Shown one piece after another: positions 26,512-36,092 of a DNA stretch of 64,000 nucleotides. The stretch comes from Marinobacter adhaerens HP15 (lineage in GTDB: Bacteria; Pseudomonadota; Gammaproteobacteria; Pseudomonadales; Oleiphilaceae), in NCBI RefSeq assembly GCF_000166295.1, contig NC_017506.1:1984001-2048000 (forward strand), written 5' to 3'. The notes below the pieces were generated by a model. It saw nothing but the letters and a program-made list of their open reading frames with translations. It did no database searches and was not told the DNA's origin. The translations under genes were made by a program, and so were the position numbers. Numbering within the stretch: the first letter of the stretch is position 1; each line of letters begins with the position of its first letter.

Positions 26512-27798
26512 ATGATCATAGTCGACACAGAGATTGCAAAGCGGGTAGAGGAAAACCGTCCGATCAGACTGGCCATGGTCGGCGCGGGTTACAGCGCGAA
26601 GCATATCGCCGCACAGATTGAGAGTTCATTCCCGGCGATTCAGTTGGCGGTAATTGTCAACCGAACCCCAGAGAACGCCGAAGCAGTTTTTCGCAATGCT
26701 GGCGTAGACAACACTCAGTTTGTTTCGACCAGCGCCGAACTGGAACAAGCAATTGAGTCCCGCACTCCCTGTATTGCGGACGACGCCAGAGTCGCGTTTG
26801 ACGCTGCTACCATCGACGCCGTTCTTGAGACGACTGGCGAAGTGGAGTATGGCGCCTGGGTCGCTCTGGAATCCATCAAGGCAGGCAAGCACACGTTCGT
26901 ACTGAACTGCGAAATGGACGCAACCGTTGGTCCTCTGATGAAGCACTATGCCAAGCAGAATGGCGTAGTCTATTCAAACTCAGACGGCGACGAACCTGGT
27001 GTAGCTTCCAACCTGGCTCGTCACGTTCGCACCATGGGGCTGGAGGTTGTGGGCGCCGGCAATCTCAAAGGCTTCTACGATGTTCACAGAACGCCTGAAA
27101 CCCAAAAGGCGTTTGCAGAGGCCAACAACCAGAAACCACACATGATGACCTCTTTCGTGGACGGCACCAAATTGTCCATGGAGCTTACGGTCACCGCGAA
27201 CGCACTTGGCTTTGGTGTGGGCAAGCGTGGCATGTACGGGCCCGCGTGTGACGATGTACGAACCTGCCTTAGCCATTTCCCCGACGATGCCTTCTCTCCC
27301 GGCCAAGGTATCGTGGACTTCCTTCTTGGCGCCTCTCCATACACCGGCGCATTTATTGTTGGTTACACCGACAACCCGATGAAGCAGGAATACCTGAAGT
27401 ACCTGAAGATGGGCGACGGTCCTTTTTACGTGTTCTACACCCCCTTCCACCTTCCGCAGCTGGAAATACCCATCACGGTTTGTCGTGGCGTCCTTTGTAA
27501 TGACGCTGCCGTTACCCCTCTTGGAAAGCCCTATTGCGAAGCAGTCGCAATCGCGAAAAAGGATCTCAACGAGGGCGACATCCTTGATGGCATAGGAGGC
27601 TTTACCAATTACGCCCTGATCGACAATTTCGAGACCAGCCTGCGGGACAACCTGTTGCCAATGGGCGTTGCCCAGAACTGCAAAGTAAAGCGCCACGTGC
27701 CTATGGACCAGGCACTTACCTATGATGATGTTGAGTTGCCCGACGGGCGCCTGATTGACCAACTCAGAGAAGAAATGATTGCTACACTTTGCTCATAG
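26512..27798 (+). CDS. NAD(P)-dependent oxidoreductase with SAF-like C-terminus
   Basis: A 428-residue protein. N-terminal Rossmann motif LAMVGAGYSAKHIA (about residues 19-32), a dehydrogenase-type middle (VLETTGEVEYGAWVAL, NSDGDEPGV, GNLKGFYD), and a SAF-like tail (AVAIAKKDLNEGDIL). It resembles the homoserine-dehydrogenase-like oxidoreductases found in surface-polysaccharide clusters. The substrate is not known; its position between RfbC- and RfbF-type genes suggests a nucleotide-sugar step. Confidence 0.75.
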   Translation: MIIVDTEIAKRVEENRPIRLAMVGAGYSAKHIAAQIESSFPAIQLAVIVNRTPENAEAVFRNAGVDNTQFVSTSAELEQAIESRTPCIADDARVAFDAATIDAVLETTGEVEYGAWVALESIKAGKHTFVLNCEMDATVGPLMKHYAKQNGVVYSNSDGDEPGVASNLARHVRTMGLEVVGAGNLKGFYDVHRTPETQKAFAEANNQKPHMMTSFVDGTKLSMELTVTANALGFGVGKRGMYGPACDDVRTCLSHFPDDAFSPGQGIVDFLLGASPYTGAFIVGYTDNPMKQEYLKYLKMGDGPFYVFYTPFHLPQLEIPITVCRGVLCNDAAVTPLGKPYCEAVAIAKKDLNEGDILDGIGGFTNYALIDNFETSLRDNLLPMGVAQNCKVKRHVPMDQALTYDDVELPDGRLIDQLREEMIATLCS

Positions 27799-27822
27799 AG
27801 GCAGTTGAAGGGAGTCAGTGTT

Positions 27823-28608
27823 ATGAAGGTTGTACTCTTTTGTGGCGGACTAGGAATGCGCCTGCGTGAATTCTCAGAAAACATTCCCAAGCCGATGGTG
27901 CCCATTGGCCACCGGCCGATTGTCTGGAATTTGATGAAGTTCTACTCCCATTACGGCCACAAGGATTTCGTTATCTGCCTTGGCCACAACGCCCATGTAA
28001 TCAAACAGTATTTCCTTAAATATGACGAGTGCCTTACTAACGATTTCGTGCTTGAAGCCGGCAAACCGCACCTGACCAAAACCGACATCCACGATTGGAA
28101 GATTACCTTCGCCGATACCGGGCTTAAATCAAACATCGGGATGCGCCTGAAGGCAGTTGAGAAGTATCTGGATGATCTCGGCCCCGACGACATGTTCATG
28201 GCCAACTATGCGGATGGCCTTTCGGATGTTCCACTAGATGACATGCTGGAGTTTTTCAAGAAAAGCGGGAAAACTGCCTGTTTCCTTTGTGTGCAGCCAC
28301 AACAGTCATTCCATTACGTGCGGCTTAACGACGACGGTACCGTACACAGCATCCAGGACACGACCAATACTGGCCTGACGGTGAACGGCGGCTTTTTCAT
28401 TTTCAAGAAACGAATTTATGAGTACATACAGGACGGTGAGGAACTCGTTCACGAGCCGTTCGAGCGACTGATAGCGGAAAATGAGCTGGTGGCTTACCGA
28501 TACGATGGTTTCTGGAAATGCATGGACACGTTTAAGGACAAGCAGGCCTTTGACGAGCTCAATGCAAGTGGGGAATGCCCCTGGCAGGTCTGGCGAGAGA
28601 AGGTGTAG
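27823..28608 (+). CDS. rfbF: glucose-1-phosphate cytidylyltransferase family protein
   Basis: A 261-residue nucleotidyltransferase with the signature FCGGLGMRLREFSENIPKPM and the RfbF-specific segments NYADGLSDV, GGFFIF and the end WKCMDTFKDKQAFDEL. It should make CDP-glucose, or a related CDP-sugar, from CTP. ATG 27823 is chosen over the upstream TTG frame extension because AAGGGAG lies nine bases before it. The window has no obvious CDP-glucose 4,6-dehydratase besides the SDR gene upstream. Confidence 0.88.
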   Translation: MKVVLFCGGLGMRLREFSENIPKPMVPIGHRPIVWNLMKFYSHYGHKDFVICLGHNAHVIKQYFLKYDECLTNDFVLEAGKPHLTKTDIHDWKITFADTGLKSNIGMRLKAVEKYLDDLGPDDMFMANYADGLSDVPLDDMLEFFKKSGKTACFLCVQPQQSFHYVRLNDDGTVHSIQDTTNTGLTVNGGFFIFKKRIYEYIQDGEELVHEPFERLIAENELVAYRYDGFWKCMDTFKDKQAFDELNASGECPWQVWREKV

Positions 28609-28613
28609 CTGCT

Positions 28614-29273
28614 ATGTTAAACAGTGTGCTTGGTGAAGCACAGAGCCCCCTACACATCTTGTGCTTGGGCGCCCACTGCGATGATATTGAGATCGGCTGC
28701 GGTGGTACCCTGCTTCAAATTCTCACAGAGCGAATCGATGTACACCTTACCTGGGTGGTGTTTGCTTCGAACCCTGCACGCCGGCAAGAGGCCGAAACGG
28801 GCGCACGGCTGTTTAGCGAAGGCGCGGACTCTTTGGAGCTGAGGATTCATGATTTTCGGGACGGTTTCCTTCCAACGGAGCCCGAGCGTTTAAAGGAGAC
28901 CTTCGAACACCTGAAACATGACATCCCCCAACCTGACATAATTTTCACTCACTATCGTCATGACCTTCACCAGGATCATCGCGCTGTTTCAGATCTGACC
29001 TGGAACACGTTCAGAAACCAATTGATTCTGGAATATGAAATTCCGAAGTGGGACGGAGACATGGGCCAGCCGAACGCTTTTTTCCCCATTTCCAGGGCTA
29101 CTGGCGAGGCCAAAATCCGATTCTTACACGAAGCCTACACTTCACAGGCGGCAAAAGCATGGTTCAGCCAAGACCTGTTCTGGAGCCTGATGAGAATCCG
29201 GGGTATGGAATCCAACGCTGCTGACACCATCGCAGAAGCATTTTACTCTCGCAAAATGGTCCTATCCGTCTGA
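28614..29273 (+). CDS. PIG-L/LmbE family N-acetylsugar deacetylase
   Basis: A 219-residue zinc deacetylase of the PIG-L family. The metal motif is GAHCDDIEIGCGGT (AHxDD), with THYRHDLHQDHRAV carrying the third ligand. Cytoplasmic, so it should deacetylate an N-acetylated sugar before or during glycan assembly. The start at 28614 leaves a five-base gap from the cytidylyltransferase; the stop overlaps the next start (TGATG). Confidence 0.87.
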   Translation: MLNSVLGEAQSPLHILCLGAHCDDIEIGCGGTLLQILTERIDVHLTWVVFASNPARRQEAETGARLFSEGADSLELRIHDFRDGFLPTEPERLKETFEHLKHDIPQPDIIFTHYRHDLHQDHRAVSDLTWNTFRNQLILEYEIPKWDGDMGQPNAFFPISRATGEAKIRFLHEAYTSQAAKAWFSQDLFWSLMRIRGMESNAADTIAEAFYSRKMVLSV

Positions 29274-30613
29274 TGTCAACGCGCTCCCCTTCGCCCAGAA
29301 TCGCTGTCTTTGGTCACTATGGGAACCAGAACCTTGGTGATGAGGCCATTATCGAAGCTGTATTGAAGAATCTTCGTCACCACCTACCCAATGCGGAACT
29401 CTCCTGTTTTTCCATTAATCCTTCGGACAGCGCCAGCAGACACGGTGTCGATTCATTCCCGATCCGGTATCGTGCCGATTTTTTTAATCCGCCCCGGACC
29501 CAGACGCCTGCACAGGAAGACACCCCTGCACCAGCGGCTGTAAATGAAGTAGCCACGCCATTAGCAAAATCTTGGAAGACCAGACTCAAGTCTTTCCCAC
29601 TTTTGGGCAGCCTACTCCGCACAGGCCAGAACGTAGTCGAGTTCCGCCATACGTTAAAGCAGGAAGTTGTGTTTCTTCGAGCCGCCAGCATAAGACTGGA
29701 AACCGTCGACCTGCTTCTGATCACCGGCTCAAATCAGTTCCTGGACAATTTTGGCGGACCATGGGGGTTCCCATATACTTTGTTGAAGTGGACGTGGCTC
29801 GCAAAGCGTTCAGGCACAAAGGTGGCCTTTTTGAGCATTGGTGCCGGCCCACTCACTCACCCGCTCAGTTACTGGATGCTCCGCCGGGCGCTGAAACGAG
29901 CCGATTACCTCTCATTACGGGACGAAGGTTCACAAACACTGATTCGTGAAAAGGTAGGTATAGAGGGGCCAGTCTTTCCTGACCTGGCCCACAGTCTTTA
30001 TGAAAGTGGGGCCAGGCCAAGTCGAGCAGAGCGAAGCGACAGGCTGCGGGTTGCTGTCAACCCGATGCCGGTCTTTGACAGGCGTTACTGGCACCATCCG
30101 GACGACACCCTATATAGAGACTATGTCCAGAAACTGGCAAAACTCTGTGAACACATTGTCCAGGAGGGAGCTCATCTCACGTTGTTCAGCACACAATTAA
30201 AAGATGAGGACGTTATCGACGATGTGATCGAAGCCATGGGGGTTGCCGCTCCGCCCTCGATTGCCCGCAGCAGAACGGTCGCCGAATTGATGGAGACGCT
30301 CAGTCAATCAGACTGCGTAGTTGCCACCCGGTTCCACGCCACCGTATTACCACTACAACTTGGCATTCCCGTGCTGGGTATTTGCTATTACCGAAAAGCC
30401 GCAGAGCTTCTTGTGGATGTGGGGCTGGGCGATTACTTCGTCAACATTGATGATTTCGATGATGAGACCCTGCGCCAGAAGTATAAGGCCTTGACCACAC
30501 GAATTTCTTCCGGCTCTCTCACGCTTTCTGAGGAGCACTCACGATACATCCAGGCGCTTGACGAACAGTATAGAAATATCGCTGCCCTGGCGGTCAAAGG
30601 AGACCAGCAGTAA
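29273..30613 (+). CDS. polysaccharide pyruvyltransferase family protein
   Basis: A 446-residue member of the family that adds pyruvate ketals to surface glycans (CsaB/WcaK type). N-terminal FGHYGNQNLGDEAII, a core with FLSIGAGPL and SLRDEGSQTLI, and the C-terminal CVVATRFHATVLPLQLGIPV. Residues 75-120 form a less conserved Pro/Ala-rich insertion. Pyruvylation makes a polymer acidic. Coupled to the PIG-L gene and followed two bases later by the RIFT-barrel gene. Confidence 0.85.
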   Translation: MSTRSPSPRIAVFGHYGNQNLGDEAIIEAVLKNLRHHLPNAELSCFSINPSDSASRHGVDSFPIRYRADFFNPPRTQTPAQEDTPAPAAVNEVATPLAKSWKTRLKSFPLLGSLLRTGQNVVEFRHTLKQEVVFLRAASIRLETVDLLLITGSNQFLDNFGGPWGFPYTLLKWTWLAKRSGTKVAFLSIGAGPLTHPLSYWMLRRALKRADYLSLRDEGSQTLIREKVGIEGPVFPDLAHSLYESGARPSRAERSDRLRVAVNPMPVFDRRYWHHPDDTLYRDYVQKLAKLCEHIVQEGAHLTLFSTQLKDEDVIDDVIEAMGVAAPPSIARSRTVAELMETLSQSDCVVATRFHATVLPLQLGIPVLGICYYRKAAELLVDVGLGDYFVNIDDFDDETLRQKYKALTTRISSGSLTLSEEHSRYIQALDEQYRNIAALAVKGDQQ

Positions 30614-30615
30614 GC

Positions 30616-33165
30616 ATGCCGAGGCCCAGCGTTGTACTCCGAGAAAACCACGGTTTTTCGAGGACCTCTGAACCGATCCAACTTGGAATTCCGCTTGCCA
30701 AAGGGTATCTGCAGGATAAGCAACCTCATTTCCTGAAATATTCTGACGGGGAATTGGTTATACCTTTTCAGACCCGCCCGCTCAGCTATTGGCCAGATAA
30801 CAGCGTGCGTTGGCTTCAGGTTGCCTTTCCGGCCGACCTTGCCCCGAACCAAACTCGCGTCGTCGAGCTTTTCAAGGAAGAACCCTCTCTCAATAATCCA
30901 AATTCCCAGGTCGTTCCACCTGTTCAGCCAGCTGATAGCGGCCTTGGCATCAGGATTATGCTGCCAAACGGCGACTATCGCGAGATGGAGTTCGAACTGA
31001 AGGATCCGTTGAACACCTCGTGTTCTGTACGATTCGAGAAGAAGTGGGCTGTTGTCGAAGACGGCACCTACTTCTTACGTAGCCGTTCAGAAGGCGTTTT
31101 CCTGACGTCAGCAGGAACCGATCTCGTCCGGTTCTTTATTGATATCCAACTCTTTAAAGTAGGCGAACTGATTCGTGTTGACGCAGGTCTTCATAATCCC
31201 CGTAGGGCTGTTCACAAGGGCGGCTTGTGGGATCTTGGCGACCCTGGTTCAGTTTATTTCAAATCATTCTCGCTTAGTGTTCGACAAATGGACAGCCGTT
31301 CCCAGTGGATCAGGCCCCAGCCTGGTGTCGAGCCGATTTTCAGCGAGAATGAAGCGCTTATTCTCCACCAGGAGTCCAGCGGCGGAGAGAATTGGAACAG
31401 CAACAACCATCTCAATCGGGATGGCGTGGTGACAACCAGGTACCGGGGCTTCAGGCTTTTCCGAAAATCTGAAGTAGTAGACGATGGATATCGTGCATCT
31501 CCGGTCGCCGGGGTAACGGGAGAAAACTCCGGCACCTGTGCGCAGCTGTCCGAGTTTTGGCAAAACTTCCCGTCTTCAATCAAGGCCGAACGAGGTTGTG
31601 TGACTATCGGCTTCTTTCCTGAGACCGAGTTGGATTACGAGCTCCAGGGAGGCGAACAAAAGCGCCAAACCGCCTGGATCCAGCTGACACCCGCTGGAGA
31701 AACCTTGTTGAACCTCCAGTCACCCTTAACGCCCGTGATTCCGGCCGAACACTATGCCAACACCAAAGCATTCTCGTGCTTTTCTCCTCCGGAGGAGACC
31801 GACGAGATTGATTCGCTTATAGGGCTGGCGCTCTCACCGGAAGAAGGCTTCCTGAAAAAACGGGAGATCATTGACGAATACGGATGGCGAAACTTTGGCG
31901 ACCTCTATGCTGATCATGAATGCATGTACCTGCCATCCGATCATCCCAGGTTTATTACCCATTACAACAATCAGTATGACGCCATCTACGGCTTCGCACG
32001 CCAGTTTGCCTTGACGGGGGATCGACGTTGGTTCGAGTTAATGGATGATCTCGCAAAACACGTGGCAGATATCGACATTTATCATACAGACGATGACCGC
32101 ACTGAATACAACCGTGGTATGTTCTGGCACACAGATCACTACCTTGATGCCCACACCGCCACGCACCGCACTTATTCACGATTTAATTCAACCAGCTCAA
32201 TACCAGGCCAAACCGGCGGCGGCCCCGCGGCGGAACATTGTTACAGCACGGGATTGCTCTACCATTTCTGGATGACCGGGTCTGAATCATCGCGTTCGGC
32301 CGTTATTGAACTCGCGACCTGGATGAGAAATGCTCATGAGGGATCAAAAGGTCTTCTGGCGCAGGTGCTTGCTGTAAAGAAAACGGACCTCCCACGGTTA
32401 AAAAAGGTTTGGGGAGGCAATACGAACGGGGTTTATCGGTATCCGTTCACACGCGGCACGGGAAACTACATTAACACGTTGCTGGATGCCAGTATGCTGG
32501 AACCAGATGAAGGTTGGCTTGATCTTGCCGAAAGCGTGATTCGCAGCACTATCGGCCCAATGGATAACATTGAACAGCGTGGGCTACTGGACGCAGAAAC
32601 GGGCTGGCACTACCTTGTGTTGCTTTCGGCAATGACGCGCTACCTCTGGATGAAACTGGACAACAACACGATAGACGAACCTTATCACTACACCCTGGCG
32701 AGCCTACGGCACTACTGGCGTTGGATGGCTAAAAACGAACGTCCGTTTATGGATGATTCTGAAAACCTTGAATTTCCCAACGACACCTGGGTCGCACAAG
32801 ATTTCAGGAAAGCAGTGTTAATGAAGCAGGCGGCACTATTTGATACCGCGCACCGGAAAATATACGAAGAAAAGGCATCTGAATGGTCTCTCTATGTGAC
32901 TCAAAAGCTCCAGGCTAGTGAAGAGCGATTCTTTACCAGAATCCTTATTATACTGCTTCAAAATTACGGCCCGCACCGTTTCCAAACAACAATACCAGAG
33001 AAGGGTCAACTTCTGTCACCGACAAACACCAACCGGATGGCCTTGACGAAAGCCAAATCTACCCTGAGAGTCCTCATCCAGATAGGCCGTCGAATTGGCC
33101 GCGGTTTGCTGCAGTTTCGTCCCTCCAGAGAGAGTTCCTGGTTAAAGATACGTTTGGAGCGTTGA
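30616..33165 (+). CDS. large RIFT-barrel/PcRGLX-YetA-like protein
   Basis: An 849-residue protein. The first 280 residues resemble the N-terminal RIFT-barrel of PcRGLX/YetA-type proteins (ENHGFSRTSEPIQLGIPL, YWPDNSVRWLQVAF); the middle and C-terminal part (about 370-800) is rich in Trp, Tyr and His and reads like an alpha/alpha toroid (DLYADHECMYLP, FWHTDHYLDAHTATHRTYSR, ETGWHYLVLLSAMTRYLW). These features fit a polysaccharide lyase or glycosidase. There is no signal peptide, unusual for such an enzyme. It could modify or edit cytoplasmic glycan intermediates. Recognition is from memory and no catalytic residue is assigned. Confidence 0.6.
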   Translation: MPRPSVVLRENHGFSRTSEPIQLGIPLAKGYLQDKQPHFLKYSDGELVIPFQTRPLSYWPDNSVRWLQVAFPADLAPNQTRVVELFKEEPSLNNPNSQVVPPVQPADSGLGIRIMLPNGDYREMEFELKDPLNTSCSVRFEKKWAVVEDGTYFLRSRSEGVFLTSAGTDLVRFFIDIQLFKVGELIRVDAGLHNPRRAVHKGGLWDLGDPGSVYFKSFSLSVRQMDSRSQWIRPQPGVEPIFSENEALILHQESSGGENWNSNNHLNRDGVVTTRYRGFRLFRKSEVVDDGYRASPVAGVTGENSGTCAQLSEFWQNFPSSIKAERGCVTIGFFPETELDYELQGGEQKRQTAWIQLTPAGETLLNLQSPLTPVIPAEHYANTKAFSCFSPPEETDEIDSLIGLALSPEEGFLKKREIIDEYGWRNFGDLYADHECMYLPSDHPRFITHYNNQYDAIYGFARQFALTGDRRWFELMDDLAKHVADIDIYHTDDDRTEYNRGMFWHTDHYLDAHTATHRTYSRFNSTSSIPGQTGGGPAAEHCYSTGLLYHFWMTGSESSRSAVIELATWMRNAHEGSKGLLAQVLAVKKTDLPRLKKVWGGNTNGVYRYPFTRGTGNYINTLLDASMLEPDEGWLDLAESVIRSTIGPMDNIEQRGLLDAETGWHYLVLLSAMTRYLWMKLDNNTIDEPYHYTLASLRHYWRWMAKNERPFMDDSENLEFPNDTWVAQDFRKAVLMKQAALFDTAHRKIYEEKASEWSLYVTQKLQASEERFFTRILIILLQNYGPHRFQTTIPEKGQLLSPTNTNRMALTKAKSTLRVLIQIGRRIGRGLLQFRPSRESSWLKIRLER

Positions 33166-33166
33166 C

Positions 33167-33787
33167 ATGAAATCCCAGATCAAGACCCTGGCACGAATCA
33201 TATTCACACTGTTGGCTTCACCTTTATGGCTGGTCTATCGCGGGTTTTCGATCATAGGCAACCAGGATTCAGTGTTTCAGTCCGTTTCCCAGTTATTGAG
33301 CCTGGTTCCAGGAAAACCGGGAATCTATTTGAGAGCCAGTTTTTACAGCCTCGCCTGCCCCGACACATCCAGCGAGATTTCTATTGGTTTTCTAACCGTT
33401 TTGTCCCACTGGGACACGACTATCGAACGTGGGGTTTACGTGGGCCCTCAATGCAACATTGGGAAGTGTTTCATTGGAGAGAACACCTTGTTGGGCAGCG
33501 GCGTACATGTGCTCAGCGGCAGCAAGCAACACGAATTTAACGATCCCCAACGCCCCATTCAGGAACAGGGTGGCACCTTTACAAAAATCAGGATTGGCCG
33601 GGATTGTTGGCTGGGAAACACGTCCGTTGTGATGAGTGATATCGGCGACCACAGTGTTGTGGCGGCCGGCGCTGTTGTGACCAGGGCAATACCGCCTGGA
33701 TGTATTGTCGCAGGCAATCCGGCAAAAAAGGTACGTTCACGCTTCAGTGAACAGCCATCCGGTTCACAAGGGGAGAATGCAAACTGA
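33167..33787 (+). CDS. hexapeptide-repeat acyltransferase
   Basis: A 206-residue left-handed beta-helix transferase. After a hydrophobic N-terminus (about residues 10-30), hexapeptide repeats appear (VYVGPQCNIGKCFIGENTLLGSGVHV, written in two parts in the protein), and the end IGRDCWLGNTSVV...VVAAGAVVTRAIPPG...VAGNPAKKV is diagnostic of the WcaF/Maa/CysE-type group. It probably O-acetylates the polysaccharide or a precursor. Confidence 0.84.
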   Translation: MKSQIKTLARIIFTLLASPLWLVYRGFSIIGNQDSVFQSVSQLLSLVPGKPGIYLRASFYSLACPDTSSEISIGFLTVLSHWDTTIERGVYVGPQCNIGKCFIGENTLLGSGVHVLSGSKQHEFNDPQRPIQEQGGTFTKIRIGRDCWLGNTSVVMSDIGDHSVVAAGAVVTRAIPPGCIVAGNPAKKVRSRFSEQPSGSQGENAN

Positions 33788-33788
33788 C

Positions 33789-35153
33789 ATGGGTGGTCGA
33801 ATCGAAAGCCTCTATTATTCAAGCCCTGTGTGGTTGCAAAACATGCTTGTCAGCGCACTCGGCTATCGCCTCTACCTTAAACGGTACACTGGCCGCTATC
33901 ATCAGATTCGCGCCCTTCTCTCGGAGGCGCGTCACTGGACTGAGAGCCAACGGCTCGCCTACCAAAATGAAAGACTCTATGAGATGGTTCGTTTCTGTAA
34001 ACAGAACGTGCCCTACTACCAAAAGCTGTTTGCCGAACACGGACTGCGTGAGCAGGACATCACCCACATTGACGATCTCCACAAAATCCCGGTTCTGGAC
34101 AAAGATACCCTACGCAAGGACCAAGGGAATTTCAGAGCTGTGGGCTCAAAGCCCTATATCCTACAGAACACCAGTGGAAGTACAGGCACCCCTCTGACCC
34201 TGGCAGTTGACGAAACGACATATAAAATGGCCATGGCATTAGTGGTGGATCATGAAGAGTTCCACGGGGTTCCGTTTGGTGCCCGCAGAGCCACCTTTGC
34301 CGGCAGAATGGTCCAGAAATCCAATGACCTTTCCCCACCGTTCTGGCGCTTCAATCGCGCCGAAAACCAACGGCTTTACTCCAGTTACCACCTGAACAGG
34401 GACACCTTCCCGTTCTATCGAAAGGATCTCGATTCATTTGCTCCGCTCGAGTTAATCGGATACCCCTCCGCCATTTCGGACATTGCCGGATACTTCGAGT
34501 TGACTGAAACTAGGCCACAGTTCAGCCCCAAAGCCATTATTACGAACTCCGAAACCCTTCTTTCCTGGCAGCGAGAGAGAATAGAGAATGTTTTCCAGTG
34601 CCCGGTACGAGATTATTATGGAACCGCAGAGTACGTTGTTTTTGCGGGACAGGACGCAGAAGGTCTTTATCAAGTAAGTCCAACTTTGGGAATCACCGAA
34701 GTGCACACGGATGAAAGAAACAAACTACAGGGCGATATTATTGCAACCTCCCTTACTAACTATTGCATGCCACTCCTACGCTATCGAGTAGGTGATTCTG
34801 CGACACTGATCAGTGAGAGTGAAGGAAGCGTTCAGACCACGTTCGCAGGGATAAACGGTCGGCTAGATGACTATATTGAGACGCCGGATGGTCGGAGAAT
34901 TGGTCGAATTGACCATATTTTTAAGGGGCTAACTGGCATTAAGGAGGCTCAGGTTATTCAGGAGACCGATGAAGATTGCCGAATACTTATTGTAAAAGAA
35001 TCCGCGGAATCATCATTAAACGAGCACGCTCTCCAGGAAAACTTCCACGCTCGAATAGGTCCGGAGATGAAGCTCTTCATTGAATACACCAGTCAAATCC
35101 CAAGGGCTGCAAACGGCAAATTTAAAAGTGTTGTTCGGGCAGTGAAGGCATAG
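33789..35153 (+). CDS. CapK/PaaK-like adenylate-forming protein
   Basis: About 454 residues, of the phenylacetate-CoA-ligase-like (CapK) group common in capsule and O-antigen loci. The nucleotide loop is QNTSGSTGTPL; YYGTAEYVVFAG and PLLRYRVGD are the later adenylate-forming motifs; the end is IPRAANGKFKSVVR. It may activate an acyl or amino-acid substituent for the glycan. The start is uncertain: ATG 33777 has its GGGGAG only one base away, while ATG 33789 has it about 13 bases away; both overlap or abut the acyltransferase. Confidence 0.78.
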   Translation: MGGRIESLYYSSPVWLQNMLVSALGYRLYLKRYTGRYHQIRALLSEARHWTESQRLAYQNERLYEMVRFCKQNVPYYQKLFAEHGLREQDITHIDDLHKIPVLDKDTLRKDQGNFRAVGSKPYILQNTSGSTGTPLTLAVDETTYKMAMALVVDHEEFHGVPFGARRATFAGRMVQKSNDLSPPFWRFNRAENQRLYSSYHLNRDTFPFYRKDLDSFAPLELIGYPSAISDIAGYFELTETRPQFSPKAIITNSETLLSWQRERIENVFQCPVRDYYGTAEYVVFAGQDAEGLYQVSPTLGITEVHTDERNKLQGDIIATSLTNYCMPLLRYRVGDSATLISESEGSVQTTFAGINGRLDDYIETPDGRRIGRIDHIFKGLTGIKEAQVIQETDEDCRILIVKESAESSLNEHALQENFHARIGPEMKLFIEYTSQIPRAANGKFKSVVRAVKA

Positions 35154-35159
35154 TCGAAC

Positions 35160-36089
35160 ATGATCATATTTACCATTGTTATTCCCTGCTTCAACGAGGC
35201 AGAGCATATCGGCAAGTGCCTTTCATCACTAAACAATCAGAATTTTCCGAGAAACCAGTTTGAGATTATTGTTGTCGACAATGGGTCCGAAGATGCATCT
35301 GTAGAAATAAGCCAGGCTTCGGCTGATAGAACCATTGTGTATCCCGATGGTAAAGTCGGAGCGGTCAGGAACAAAGGAGCATCAGAAGCAAAAGGCCAAA
35401 ACCTCGTTTTCATAGATGCCGACTGCACAATGGACAATGACTGGCTGAATCGTGCTCTGAAGCTTCTTAGCCTCAATGCAAACACGGCGTTTGGAGGTGG
35501 CTGCTTGCTTCCTCCCGACGCGAGCTGGATTGAAAAGTGCTGGCTTTTGGAGGGGCACGAAGGGAATTCTCTACCTAGAGAGCTCATAGGTTGCTCAATC
35601 GTCCTAAATCGTGACCTATTTGAAGAAATTGGCGGCTTCAATGAGAGTATGTCATCCGGGGAAGATAGTGAACTATCTCGTAGGCTGAAGATCGCAGGAA
35701 ACTCGGTTAGCTTGAGCAGGGCCCTAAACGTTGTCCATTGGGGAAACGCCAAGACACAAAGCGCCTTTATAAGGCGCCAGATATGGCATGCAAAGTCTTA
35801 TGAGTCATACCTCAGAAACAATATGGGTGACCCGGTATTCCTTCTTGCCGGATTGTTCGCTGCATTGTCAACTTTAGGCGGTTTCTCCTTGTTTCTGGCA
35901 CCAAGAGTGTCCATCTTGGCCTTGATGCTAGCACTAATACTCCCAGCGATACTTACAGCAAAACGATTTAAAAGAGTATCTCGGTTACCGTGTTCACTTT
36001 CAGAAGCCGTAAACTCATACTACTTAGACTTACTCTATTTAATTGGCCGATCCATCGGCCTTTCCGCTGTTCTCCTCAGCCGACTGTGA
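35160..36089 (+). CDS. membrane-anchored glycosyltransferase family 2
   Basis: A 309-residue GT-A transferase: TIVIPCFNEAEHIGKCL, VVDNGSEDAS, and the metal motif FIDADC, then GEDSELSRRL as the acceptor-side acid motif. Two to three hydrophobic segments lie at residues 215-260 and near the C-terminus. Its codon use looks more AT-rich than the genes before 33 kb. It ends tail-to-tail with the secreted protein gene three bases later. Confidence 0.85.
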   Translation: MIIFTIVIPCFNEAEHIGKCLSSLNNQNFPRNQFEIIVVDNGSEDASVEISQASADRTIVYPDGKVGAVRNKGASEAKGQNLVFIDADCTMDNDWLNRALKLLSLNANTAFGGGCLLPPDASWIEKCWLLEGHEGNSLPRELIGCSIVLNRDLFEEIGGFNESMSSGEDSELSRRLKIAGNSVSLSRALNVVHWGNAKTQSAFIRRQIWHAKSYESYLRNNMGDPVFLLAGLFAALSTLGGFSLFLAPRVSILALMLALILPAILTAKRFKRVSRLPCSLSEAVNSYYLDLLYLIGRSIGLSAVLLSRL

Positions 36090-36092
36090 CCC

